25,862 nt of DNA from CBDHHC01 sp050633205 (GTDB lineage Bacteria > Pseudomonadota > Alphaproteobacteria > Rhizobiales > CBDHHC01): positions 1 to 25,862 of the forward strand of contig JBOEGA010000045.1 in assembly GCA_050633205.1 (NCBI GenBank). The letters are read 5' to 3'. Position numbers and translations under genes: made by a program. This document shows, piece after piece, positions 16,902-25,282 of the stretch (the stretch's first letter is position 1; every line of letters starts with the position of its first letter). The notes under the pieces were generated by a model. It saw nothing but the letters and a program-made list of their open reading frames with translations, searched no databases and had not been told where the DNA came from.

Positions 16902-19661
16902 TTAATCGGTATTACGTTGAGCGCTTGATTCTATAGCCACAGCGCAATACTTAAATTCCGGGATCTTCCCAAATGGATCGAGCGCTTCATTAGTCAGCAA
17001 ATTAGCCGCTGCTTCCTGATAACAAAATGGAATAAAGACCTGCCCTCGACTCAAACCGGGATCACTTCGAGCATTAGCGGTGAGCTCACCCCGTCTCGAA
17101 CGCACGGTAATTTCGATAGCTGATTCCCCAGAGATCGCATCAAGATCCTGCGGATTCACATACACTACCGGGATCGGCTCAATGGCATCCAGTACCTCGG
17201 AACGCCGGGTCATTGTGCCGGTGTGCCAGTGCTCCAACTGACGCCCGGTCATAAGAATAAATGGATAACTCTCGTCAGGAACTTCATCTGCACTGATGAT
17301 TTGGGTGGGTACAAGGCGTGCCTTACCGCTCTTTGTAGGAAATTTATCTCCGAAAACCCACGATTGACCGGGGTCGTCAGCATCAGCACATGGATAGGTA
17401 ACGGACTCGTTGTCCAGTAGTCGTTTCCAGCTTATTCCACTAATACTTCCCATACACTGTCGCATTTCTTCGTAAACTTCAGACGCATCCTTGTAGTGCC
17501 AATCAAGACCAATACGATTCGCCAGTTGCTGGATAATCCAGAGATCCTGTTTAACATCTCCCGGTAATTCCAGTGCCTGCCGACCAAGTTGTACCCGTCG
17601 ATCCGTATTGGTAACCGTTCCATCTTTCTCCGCCCAACCGGAAGCCGGGAGAATGACATCAGCGAATGCTGCGGTCTCCGTCAGAAATAGATCCTGGACA
17701 ACAAGGTGCTCTAATTGCTCCAATGCCTTTCTTGCATGATTCAGATTGGGATCTGACATAGCCGGGTTCTCACCCATGATATACATTCCATGTAACTTGC
17801 CATCCGTAATCGCGTGCATTATCTCTACAACAGTAAGACCACGTTTGTCGTCAAGTTCAGCATTCCAAAATTCCGTGAAACGCTTATTGACATCCGGGTT
17901 GTCGACTGCCTGGTAATCCGGGAAAAACATGGGTATCAAACCCGCGTCCGAAGCACCCTGAACATTGTTTTGCCCACGCAAGGGATGGAGCCCGGTTCCA
18001 GGCTTGCCTATCTGCCCTGTGATCATACTCAAGGCAATCAGGCAACGTGCATTATCAGTACCGTGTATATGTTGTGAAACACCCATGCCCCAGAAGATCA
18101 TGGCGCTTTTGGCAGTTGCATAGGTACGTGCAACCTCTCTTAGCGTCTCAGCGTCTATTCCACAAACAGTTTGCATGGCTTCCGGACTAAATGCCTCGAC
18201 ATTGCTCTTAAGCAGTTCGTAATTTTCTGTACGTGTTTGAATGAAATTCCTGTCGACCAGATCTTCTTCGACAATCGTATAAATCAGTGCGTTGAGCATC
18301 GCGACGTCGCTATCCGGATTAAATTGCAGGAAGTAGGTAGCATGACGTGCGATATCGGTACGCCGCGGATCCATAACTATGAGTTTTTTGCCATCCTTGA
18401 CGGCGTTTTTCATGAATGTTGCTGCAACGGGGTGATTCGAAGTGGGATTGGAGCCTATAACAATTATGACTTCCGCTTCCGATACATCTGACACCTGATT
18501 GGATACAGCACCTGATCCGATACCTTCGAGTAAAGCGACGACAGATGATGCATGACACAACCGGGTACAATGATCGACATTGTTGGTCCCAAAACCAGTC
18601 CTTATCATTTTCTGGAAAAGATAAGCTTCCTCATTGCTGCCCTTTGCTGAACCAAAGCCAGCCATTGCATTTCCACCATAAGTGGATTTAGTAGTATTAA
18701 ATCCTTGCGCAGCGAAATCCAGAGCTTCTTCCCAACTCGCCTCGCGAAACATTTTCAGAGGATTGGCAGGGTCGTAGTATTCGTTTAGACCTTTAGGTAT
18801 GTTGTTTTTGCGAATTAACGGCTTTAAAAGACGTTGTCTATGACTGACGTAGTCAAAACCATAGCGACCCTTGACGCAGAGGCGACCCTCGTTAGCGGGA
18901 CCGTCACGCCCTTCAACTCTAATAATCTTGTTATCTTTTACATGGTATGTCAGCAGGCATCCGACACCACAATAAGGACACACCGAATCGACTTTTTTAT
19001 CTGCCTGGACAAAGCCACTACTATTTGCCGGCATTAACGCCCCGGTCGGACATGCCTGTACACATTCACCACATGCTACGCAAGAACTGGCACCCAAAGA
19101 ATCATCCAGGTCAAAAATGATTTTTGATTTTTGTCCGCGCCCGGCAAAACCAATGACATCATTAACCTGCGCTTCCCGGCAGGCGCGCAAACAACGTGTA
19201 CACTGTATGCATGCATCGAGATTGACAGCAATCGCAGGATGCGACCCATCCGATGACGGCTGTTTTCTCGATATAAATCGTGGAGTATCGACTTCCAATC
19301 GCTTGACCCAAAAATCCAGTTCTGATTCCAGTGTGTATTCAGTTTCAACAACATCAGACTGCAATAACTCGAGTACCAGTTTTTGTGATTTACGTGCGCG
19401 CCCTCCACTACTGTGGACTTTCATACCGGTCGTCGGATATCGACAGCATGACGGCGCCAGAACACGCTCCCCTTCGATCTCTACGACACAGGCCCGACAG
19501 TTTCCGTCTGGCCGCAAGCCTTCTTTAAAACAAAGGTGAGGGATTTCAATATCGCTACGCTTCGCGGCCTGTAAGATTGTTTCATGCTCGAAGGCTGTAA
19601 TTACCATGCCGTCAATTGAAAACTCGATTTGTTCTGTAAGTACGTCAGACTTAGCGACCAC
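16902..19661 (-). CDS. fdhA: NAD-dependent formate dehydrogenase, catalytic (alpha) subunit
   Basis: A 919-residue Mo- or W-bis-MGD enzyme that oxidises formate to CO2. Domains in order: a [2Fe-2S] ferredoxin-like domain (C44, C55, C58 and C72 or C73), two 4Fe-4S motifs (C151-C154-C157-C161 and C194-C197-C200-C204), then the molybdopterin domain with a third 4Fe-4S set at C228, C231, C235 and C262. The active-site pair is C369-H370 in TRLCHAS, so this is a cysteine and not a selenocysteine enzyme. The start is GTG at 19661, with AGGAGG nine bases upstream and two bases after the fdhB stop. With FdhB it forms the soluble NAD-linked type known as Fdh1 in Methylorubrum. Insertion of Mo or W and the maturase FdhD must come from elsewhere. 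The exact metal cannot be told from sequence. Confidence 0.94.
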   Translation of the reverse strand: MVAKSDVLTEQIEFSIDGMVITAFEHETILQAAKRSDIEIPHLCFKEGLRPDGNCRACVVEIEGERVLAPSCCRYPTTGMKVHSSGGRARKSQKLVLELLQSDVVETEYTLESELDFWVKRLEVDTPRFISRKQPSSDGSHPAIAVNLDACIQCTRCLRACREAQVNDVIGFAGRGQKSKIIFDLDDSLGASSCVACGECVQACPTGALMPANSSGFVQADKKVDSVCPYCGVGCLLTYHVKDNKIIRVEGRDGPANEGRLCVKGRYGFDYVSHRQRLLKPLIRKNNIPKGLNEYYDPANPLKMFREASWEEALDFAAQGFNTTKSTYGGNAMAGFGSAKGSNEEAYLFQKMIRTGFGTNNVDHCTRLCHASSVVALLEGIGSGAVSNQVSDVSEAEVIIVIGSNPTSNHPVAATFMKNAVKDGKKLIVMDPRRTDIARHATYFLQFNPDSDVAMLNALIYTIVEEDLVDRNFIQTRTENYELLKSNVEAFSPEAMQTVCGIDAETLREVARTYATAKSAMIFWGMGVSQHIHGTDNARCLIALSMITGQIGKPGTGLHPLRGQNNVQGASDAGLIPMFFPDYQAVDNPDVNKRFTEFWNAELDDKRGLTVVEIMHAITDGKLHGMYIMGENPAMSDPNLNHARKALEQLEHLVVQDLFLTETAAFADVILPASGWAEKDGTVTNTDRRVQLGRQALELPGDVKQDLWIIQQLANRIGLDWHYKDASEVYEEMRQCMGSISGISWKRLLDNESVTYPCADADDPGQSWVFGDKFPTKSGKARLVPTQIISADEVPDESYPFILMTGRQLEHWHTGTMTRRSEVLDAIEPIPVVYVNPQDLDAISGESAIEITVRSRRGELTANARSDPGLSRGQVFIPFCYQEAAANLLTNEALDPFGKIPEFKYCAVAIESSAQRNTD

Positions 19662-19662
19662 T

Positions 19663-21375
19663 TCAGCTGTCCTCCTGCAGATCCAGTTCTTGCGGAAAGT
19701 AACGAATTAGCGAGCGAAGCGGATTTGGTGCTGCCTGACCCAGGCCGCAAATAGAAGCGTCTTCCATGACCTGACACAAATCCTCAAGTATTTCGAGATT
19801 CCAGTGATCAGACTCCATCATTTCCGCAGCTTTGCTGGTTCCGACCCGGCATGGTGTACACTGTCCGCAGGATTCGTTGGCAAAAAAGCGCATGGCATTT
19901 GTAGCTGCTTGCCTGGCACTGTCATGTTCGGACAAAACGATAACAGCGGCTGATCCGATAAAACTGCCATGTGCTTGCAGCGTATCAAAATCGAGAGGTA
20001 TATCAGCCAGGGACGCCGGAAGCATTCCCCCTGAAGCACCTCCGGGAAAGTAGCCATAGAGCGTATGACCATCAAGCATTCCGCCGCAATACTCATAGAT
20101 TAATTCACGTAATGTGATTCCGGCAGGTGCAAGATGAACTCCAGGCGTTTTAACACGTCCAGATACTGAAAAACTGCGTAAGCCCTTGCGTCCATTTCGA
20201 CCCTGAGATGCGAACCAGTCAGATCCCTTTTGTAGTATTTCAGGTACCCAATAGAGTGTCTCGAAATTATGCTCGAGTGTTGGACGACCGAATAGTCCCA
20301 CTTCTGCAACGTAAGGAGGTCGCAAGCGTGGTATACCTCGTTTGCCTTCTATTGATTCAATCATGGCAGATTCTTCGCCACAGATGTAGGAACCGGCACC
20401 TCGTCGAAAATGAATTGCAGGTAGCTTCATCACAGGCATGGTTTGTAGTTTAAGGAGCTCGGTTTTCAGAATTTTAAGACATGTCGGGTACTCATCCCGA
20501 ATATAGATATAGACTTCGTCAATACCAACAGCCCATGCCGCGATTAACATTCCCTCGAAAAACCGGTGCGGATTCTGCTCCAGATATACACGATCCTTGA
20601 ATGTGCCTGGCTCACCCTCATCTACGTTCACTGCCATTATTTTTGGATCAGCTTGTCCTCTTACGATCTCCCATTTTATGCCTGCCGGGAATCCTGCTCC
20701 ACCAAGTCCTCGTAAACTCGAGTCCTGTAGTCTGGCAATGACATCGCTCTCTTTATACTCTCTATTTACGCACTGATGATAAAAACTGTAGCCTCCGGAC
20801 TCCACATAACTTTCAGCAGACATATAGTCTGGTGTCAGGGTATCAGTAACAGATCCTTTAGTGACCTGTAGCTGTACATTGCTTGGGTTGGCATGTTCAA
20901 TCGGATTCTCACCAACTATCGCAATTGGTGCACTATGACAGCGCCCCACACACGGTACCGCTTGAACACGTACGGATTCACCGAGCGATTCACGCAATTT
21001 CTTGATGAGTGCATGAGAGCCAGACATTTCGCAGCTGATTGAATCACAAACCCGAACCGTTAAGGCGGGCGGTGCCGACTCTCCGTCCTTAACGACATCA
21101 AAGTGATGATAAAACGTAGCGACCTCATAAACCTCAGCCGGTGCCAGCTTCATCGCATGAGCAAGTGCTACTAACGCTGATGAAGTCAAATAACCAAAGT
21201 GCTTCTGTAATGTGTGCAAGTGTTCGATCAGCAGTGATCGGTCATGCAAATCTTCACCAAGCAGGTTCTGAATCAATAACAATTCGTTAAGATCAACCGT
21301 CCTGCCTTTTTGTCTCCCTTTTCGCTTCTTGCGAATTGTACCGGCATCCGCCGACTTTACAGTCTCAACCGACAT
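19663..21375 (-). CDS. fdhB: NAD-dependent formate dehydrogenase beta subunit, NuoE-NuoF fusion
   Basis: A 570-residue fusion that passes electrons from FdhA to NAD. The NuoE-like part (about residues 30-170) has the [2Fe-2S] ligands in RVCDSISCEMSG and PCVGRCHSAP. The NuoF-like part has the NADH/FMN glycine-rich segment LRGLGGAGFPAGIKW and NVDEGEPGTFKDR, then the 4Fe-4S ligands C503, C506, C509 and C543. The fusion matches Fdh1B of methylotrophs and differs from FdsG/FdsB, where the two parts are separate. Its ATG overlaps the folD stop codon (TAATG), so FolD and the formate dehydrogenase are translationally coupled. The N-terminal 28 residues are basic and not part of the domain. Confidence 0.94.
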   Translation of the reverse strand: MSVETVKSADAGTIRKKRKGRQKGRTVDLNELLLIQNLLGEDLHDRSLLIEHLHTLQKHFGYLTSSALVALAHAMKLAPAEVYEVATFYHHFDVVKDGESAPPALTVRVCDSISCEMSGSHALIKKLRESLGESVRVQAVPCVGRCHSAPIAIVGENPIEHANPSNVQLQVTKGSVTDTLTPDYMSAESYVESGGYSFYHQCVNREYKESDVIARLQDSSLRGLGGAGFPAGIKWEIVRGQADPKIMAVNVDEGEPGTFKDRVYLEQNPHRFFEGMLIAAWAVGIDEVYIYIRDEYPTCLKILKTELLKLQTMPVMKLPAIHFRRGAGSYICGEESAMIESIEGKRGIPRLRPPYVAEVGLFGRPTLEHNFETLYWVPEILQKGSDWFASQGRNGRKGLRSFSVSGRVKTPGVHLAPAGITLRELIYEYCGGMLDGHTLYGYFPGGASGGMLPASLADIPLDFDTLQAHGSFIGSAAVIVLSEHDSARQAATNAMRFFANESCGQCTPCRVGTSKAAEMMESDHWNLEILEDLCQVMEDASICGLGQAAPNPLRSLIRYFPQELDLQEDS

Positions 21376-22286
21376 TATTTAAAAACCTCGGACTGCATAT
21401 GATTCTGGAACATTTTCTTGTATTGTGCTTCGAGCCTTCTGGCGGCAACAACAGTATTTCGCATCAAAATTGCGACAGTCACCGGTCCAACACCACCTGG
21501 AACCGGAGTAATCCATCCGGCAACTGCACTGCAGGATTCATAATCGCAGTCTCCAACTACTTTGAACTTTCCAGCTTCATCCTCGATTTGGTTAATGCCT
21601 ATATCGATAACGATGGCGCCTGGCTTCAACATTGAACCGACAAGTAAGCCGGGTTTCCCAACGGCGATAAAAACCGCGTCGGCACGTCGTGAATGTACCG
21701 CCACTTCACGAGTCATATGATGACAGACAGTAACCGTGGCTCCTTCGGCCATTAACAAAAATGCAATGGGTTTTCCGACTATCTCGGAATGCCCTATTAC
21801 AGTAGCTTCCAGCCCTTCAAGACTAACCCCGGTACTTTTCAACAACTCTACAGAAGCAACCGCAGTGCATGGACCCAATTCCAGTTCGTTGTAGACAATA
21901 TTGCCAATCGAAGACGGGTGCATCCCCTCAACGTCTTTCAGTGGGTGTACAGTGGCTTGTAAAGCCTTAATTGGAAGGTGCGACGGAACCGGGCGCTGCA
22001 GGATGATGCCGGTAACACTGGGATCAACATTTAAATTTGAAATGGCTGCATGCACTTCATCAACGGAAATTTCCGCGTTGAAGTGCCGTTCAACAAACTC
22101 AATGCCTACTTTTTCGGCATTTCTTTTTTGATTCCTGACATATAGATCTACCGCTGGATTATCACCAATTTTTATCGAAACCAGTTTTGGCGACCAACCA
22201 CTATTTTTCAGTTGTTCAACCTGACCGGCAATCTCAGAGAGCATATCGGTGGCGACAGCACGTCCGTTTATATCAACATTACTCAT
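21375..22286 (-). CDS. folD: FolD-family methylene-THF dehydrogenase, active site altered
   Basis: A 303-residue member of the bifunctional methylene-THF dehydrogenase / methenyl-THF cyclohydrolase family. Family segments: IKIGDNPAVDLYV, ILQRPVPSHLP, KDVEGMHP, GPCTA, IGHSEIVGKP and TPVPGGVGPVT. Ungapped comparison with E. coli FolD puts Q53 where the catalytic K54 stands, A57 where C58 stands, and E119 where D121 stands. Tyr (Y49) and Gln (Q96) are kept. Loss of the Lys is known to abolish cyclohydrolase activity in this family, so this protein may be a dehydrogenase only. ATG at 22286 fits the family N-terminus; a GTG at 22370 would add 28 residues without similarity. The ribosome binding site is weak. 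First gene of the C1 oxidation operon, overlapping fdhB by one base. Confidence 0.9.
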   Translation of the reverse strand: MSNVDINGRAVATDMLSEIAGQVEQLKNSGWSPKLVSIKIGDNPAVDLYVRNQKRNAEKVGIEFVERHFNAEISVDEVHAAISNLNVDPSVTGIILQRPVPSHLPIKALQATVHPLKDVEGMHPSSIGNIVYNELELGPCTAVASVELLKSTGVSLEGLEATVIGHSEIVGKPIAFLLMAEGATVTVCHHMTREVAVHSRRADAVFIAVGKPGLLVGSMLKPGAIVIDIGINQIEDEAGKFKVVGDCDYESCSAVAGWITPVPGGVGPVTVAILMRNTVVAARRLEAQYKKMFQNHMQSEVFK

Positions 22287-22454
22287 AAACCGTACCGATT
22301 GCAGCGACTGAGGCAGCAATAAAAGTTGTGAGTTTCTTGGGAACAGTATTTGACTGTAGGTAGAATCCACCTGAGTACATTTTTTTTACTTTATCGTCGT
22401 TTTTCAATTGCTTGAGATCCCCTTGTAAAAAAGCATTAGCCGTCGCCAGATCAT

Positions 22455-22486
22455 GCTGGCATTGTCCGATGGATAAGCTGGCATTG
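22455..22486. repeat. Direct repeat, candidate operator upstream of folD
   Basis: GCTGGCATTG occurs at 22455-22464 and again at 22477-22486, 22 bases start to start, about two helical turns. Seen from the minus strand, both copies lie just downstream of a perfect TATAAT. Confidence 0.5.
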
Positions 22487-22487
22487 C

Positions 22488-22493
22488 ATTATA
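22488..22493 (-). promoter_or_regulatory. Candidate -10 box for the folD operon
   Basis: A perfect TATAAT is read on the minus strand, with the start expected near 22481 and a leader of about 195 bases. No good -35 is present 16-18 bases upstream, which suggests an activator or a chance match. The 390 bases from 22287 to 22676 otherwise hold only the direct repeat and the stem-loop; no gene is seen. Confidence 0.4.
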
Positions 22494-22559
22494 TGTCTGT
22501 ACAATGGATTCTTAGTTTACTTATATTGGCAATACTTCACGGGATTATCAGATTGCTTT

Positions 22560-22601
22560 GAGTCACCCTCTGTATTACTAAATACAATAAGAGGGTGACT
22601 C
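22560..22601 (-). terminator. Long stem-loop between the mgs and folD operons
   Basis: A twelve-base perfect stem, GAGTCACCCTCT at 22560-22571 and AGAGGGTGACTC at 22590-22601, encloses 18 bases that themselves hold a short GTATT/AATAC stem. It lies about 75 bases after the mgs operon end. No T-run follows on either strand, so it may be a Rho-linked terminator or a 3'-end stabiliser. A GACTCGAGTC palindrome overlaps the right arm at 22597-22606. Confidence 0.6.
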
Positions 22602-22676
22602 GAGTCTATCCACTAAAGCAAACATTTAACGATAACGAATCAGCAAGTAGTTTTTTATTTCTGCTTGTAGGGTTAT

Positions 22677-23066
22677 TCAGTTAAATTTCTCGTAAGCGTT
22701 ACGTAGATCAACCATTGGATGGCCTTTTGACATTTGAAATTTGATCAGTAACTCGCGCGCTATCATGTCTCGATCTTGCTGATTGTCAGGTAAGTTTATG
22801 TCCTTGGGAACAGTAACCCAGCCGTTAATGTTTCTATCAAATACAGCTGGGGTACCTTCTTCGTACCCCATATGCACATCTTCCAGCCAATTTAGATCTT
22901 TCCAGCCCATCACCCGCATGTATTCATGCAAAAATTCTGTGCATCGTTCCATGTCGGGTACAAGATTGACATCGTATCTATAACCGATGTGTTGTCCAAT
23001 CGTCCGTTCCCTCTCGGTATCAAGACCATCAGTATCCAAAAAGTGGTCGATATCTTTATCAGTCAT
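22677..23066 (-). CDS. Unrecognised 129-residue protein at the end of the mgs operon
   Basis: I do not recognise this family. The ORF starts ten bases after mgsC, with an AGGA that overlaps the mgsC stop, so it is very probably translated with it. The protein is soluble, has one cysteine, no signal peptide and no membrane segment. It is rich in acidic residues and aromatic-acidic patches such as MGWKDLNWLEDVHMGYEEG, followed by a proline-lysine turn (TVPKDINLPDNQQDRD) and a C-terminal helix. A small accessory or regulatory subunit of the synthase is suggested only by position. It does not resemble the small SoxD-like subunit of N-methylglutamate dehydrogenase, which has zinc-binding cysteines. 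Confidence 0.75.
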   Translation of the reverse strand: MTDKDIDHFLDTDGLDTERERTIGQHIGYRYDVNLVPDMERCTEFLHEYMRVMGWKDLNWLEDVHMGYEEGTPAVFDRNINGWVTVPKDINLPDNQQDRDMIARELLIKFQMSKGHPMVDLRNAYEKFN

Positions 23067-23076
23067 TAGAAAATCC

Positions 23077-24420
23077 TCAAAAACGGGTCATGTCGGGTCG
23101 GCCAACAGTGTGTTTGGTCCCTGCCAATGGAACCTGTGCCATCGCGGAAGCTTCCATCGTCAATGCAGATAGATCTTCCGGCTCCAGAGAATGCACGTTG
23201 GTTTTACCGCAAGCTCGGGCCATCATCTGTGCTTCAATAGTGAGACAATGCAAGAAATTGTACACCCGCTCAGCTGCTTCATCCGGATTAAGGCGTTGTC
23301 GTAGCACAGGATCCTGCGTTGCAACACCCACAGGGCATCGACCAGTGTGGCAGTGGTAGCAATACCCAGCTTCTACACCCATTTCGCTTTCAAAATCTGC
23401 TTCCGGTATATCTTTATTACAATTCAGCGCCATCATCACGGAATGACCAATAGCTACGGCATCTGCTCCAAGTGCTATAGCTTTTGCTACATCACCGCCA
23501 TTACGTATACCACCGGCATATATCAGGGTGATTTCACCAGACTTGCCAACATCATCCAATGCCTGTCGGGCTTGCCTTATTGCAGCAATTCCCGGAACAC
23601 CGGTTTCTTCAGTGGCCAAATGAGGTCCAGCCCCGGTACCACCTTCCATACCATCAATATAAATGGAATCTGGACCGGTTTTAGCAGCCATGCGAACATC
23701 ATCGTAAACTCGAGCAGCACCCAGTTTGAGCTGAATTGGAATTTGCCAGTCTGTCGCTTCTCGAATTTCATTTATCTTCAGTGCCAGATCATCCGGCCCC
23801 ATCCAGTCAGGATGACGAGCGGGTGAGCGCTGATCAATACCCGCCGGGAGAGAGCGCATTTCAGCTACCTGATCAGTGACCTTCTGTCCCATTAAATGGC
23901 CACCCAATCCAACTTTACAACCTTGCCCAATGAAGAATTCGACAGCATCTGCCAAACGTAAATGATTGGGGTTAAAGCCATAGCGTGACTGAATACATTG
24001 ATAAAGCCACTTTTCAGAGTACCTGCGTTCGTCAGGTATCATGCCGCCTTCACCGGAACAGGTCGCTGTCCCAGCCATGGTTGCACCACGTGCCAGAGCA
24101 GTCTTGGCTTCGTAGCTCAGTGCACCAAAACTCATCCCCGTAACATAGATCGGGATATCAAGCTCTAAAGGCCGCTTCGCATTGGGCCCGATGATGGTTT
24201 TGGTTTCACACTTTTCGCGGTATCCCTCAATAACAAATCGAGTGAGAGTACCGGGCATAAAAGTCAGATCATCCCAAGTGGGAATTTTCTTAAAAAGGGA
24301 GAAACCACGCATGCGGTAACGCCCCAACTCTGATTTTATATGGATATCATCCATAACTTCGGGCGGAAAGATAAAACTCTTACCCAGGTTATATGGATCG
24401 CGTTTGGTCTTTTCTGACAT
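23077..24420 (-). CDS. mgsC: N-methylglutamate synthase subunit C-like (glutamate synthase FMN domain)
   Basis: A 447-residue protein equivalent to the FMN-binding synthase domain of glutamate synthase. Visible segments are GMSFGALSYEAKTALARGA at 95-113, SGEGG near 122-126, IQLKLGAARVYDD near 229, DGMEGGTGAGP at 256-266 and YAGGIRNGGDVAKAIALGAD at 301-320. The cluster region reads CYHCHTGRCPVGVATQD, with C354, C357 and C362. The first ligand appears shifted against GltB, which has C-x5-C-x4-C. As MgsC it would catalyse formation of N-methylglutamate from methylamine-derived nitrogen and a glutamate skeleton. A GlxD-type glutamate synthase-like role is the alternative; the nearby tmd favours the methylamine reading. 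GGGAG precedes the ATG, and the gene lies 16 bases after mgsB. Confidence 0.8.
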   Translation of the reverse strand: MSEKTKRDPYNLGKSFIFPPEVMDDIHIKSELGRYRMRGFSLFKKIPTWDDLTFMPGTLTRFVIEGYREKCETKTIIGPNAKRPLELDIPIYVTGMSFGALSYEAKTALARGATMAGTATCSGEGGMIPDERRYSEKWLYQCIQSRYGFNPNHLRLADAVEFFIGQGCKVGLGGHLMGQKVTDQVAEMRSLPAGIDQRSPARHPDWMGPDDLALKINEIREATDWQIPIQLKLGAARVYDDVRMAAKTGPDSIYIDGMEGGTGAGPHLATEETGVPGIAAIRQARQALDDVGKSGEITLIYAGGIRNGGDVAKAIALGADAVAIGHSVMMALNCNKDIPEADFESEMGVEAGYCYHCHTGRCPVGVATQDPVLRQRLNPDEAAERVYNFLHCLTIEAQMMARACGKTNVHSLEPEDLSALTMEASAMAQVPLAGTKHTVGRPDMTRF

Positions 24421-24436
24421 TTCGTTTCTCCCAGGC

Positions 24437-25282
24437 TTAGAGCACCAGTTTCTTTTCAGTTGGTTCGAGGTTATCGTAGTTCCATAACTGCTTGCCCGAA
24501 GTATGTTTGCGAATACTATCGATCCCTCCCGGAACTTCCATTCCGTAAACTGCCAGCTTGTCAGATAACCATTTTCGATCGAGATCGGTTATTTCTGTCT
24601 CAACGCAGTCTACACCCAGGCTTGCTATTTTCCCTGCAACATAAATAGTACCGTCGTACATGGAATCACCCAAGTTATCACCTACATCCCCGAGCAGGAT
24701 CATTCTCCCTCGTTGCATCATAAAGCCGGTAAACGCGCCAACACTACCACCAACAATAATAGTGCCTCCCTTTTGATCTATGCCAACTCTTGCCCCTGCT
24801 TGACCCTTACAGACCAGATCGCCGCCTCGAATAGCAGCTCCGAATAAGGATCCGGCATTTTTTTCAATAACAACAGTTCCGGCCATCATATTTTCCGCAC
24901 ATGACCATCCAACACGGCCAGAAATGTGTACGTTCGGACCATCTATCAATCCAATTCCGAAATATCCGAGACTGCCCTCAAAATTAAGATTGACCCTGTT
25001 AAGAATGCCGACACCCAATGAATGCTGTGCACGTGGATTTTTAACGGTAATCGTGCCGTACCCTTCTTTCATCAGCTCGCGAATTTTCAGATTAACTGCC
25101 GGGCATTCCATATCTGCTGCGTCAAACTCAGCGGCTTTATCCGGATCAACGTCATAGGACCAAGGATAGGTGTAGTTTTTTTCTTCGGATGCCGAGAAGA
25201 AGCGCTGCTGGGTCCGCCCCGTTAGTTGCTCTGCATGTAGACCCATTTCATGGGATTTATGATCTTGAGTTACGCCTGCCAT
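24437..25282 (-). CDS. mgsB: N-methylglutamate synthase subunit B-like (GXGXG beta-helix domain)
   Basis: A 281-residue protein matching the C-terminal beta-helix domain of glutamate synthase. The body shows repeated glycine-rich turns (SLGVG, YFGIG, GGTIIVGG, VGAFTG, GDVGDNLG, YDGTIYVAG) spaced about 19 residues apart, which build the helix. This domain holds the others together and has no known catalytic residues. GGAGG lies seven bases before the ATG. Its start overlaps the end of mgsA by 13 bases, so the two are translationally coupled. GlxC is the other name for this family. Confidence 0.82.
   Translation of the reverse strand: MAGVTQDHKSHEMGLHAEQLTGRTQQRFFSASEEKNYTYPWSYDVDPDKAAEFDAADMECPAVNLKIRELMKEGYGTITVKNPRAQHSLGVGILNRVNLNFEGSLGYFGIGLIDGPNVHISGRVGWSCAENMMAGTVVIEKNAGSLFGAAIRGGDLVCKGQAGARVGIDQKGGTIIVGGSVGAFTGFMMQRGRMILLGDVGDNLGDSMYDGTIYVAGKIASLGVDCVETEITDLDRKWLSDKLAVYGMEVPGGIDSIRKHTSGKQLWNYDNLEPTEKKLVL

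Noticed and set aside
16902..19661. Selenocysteine formate dehydrogenase
   Set aside because: The active-site codon reads Cys (C369) with no in-frame TGA, so selenocysteine is not used.
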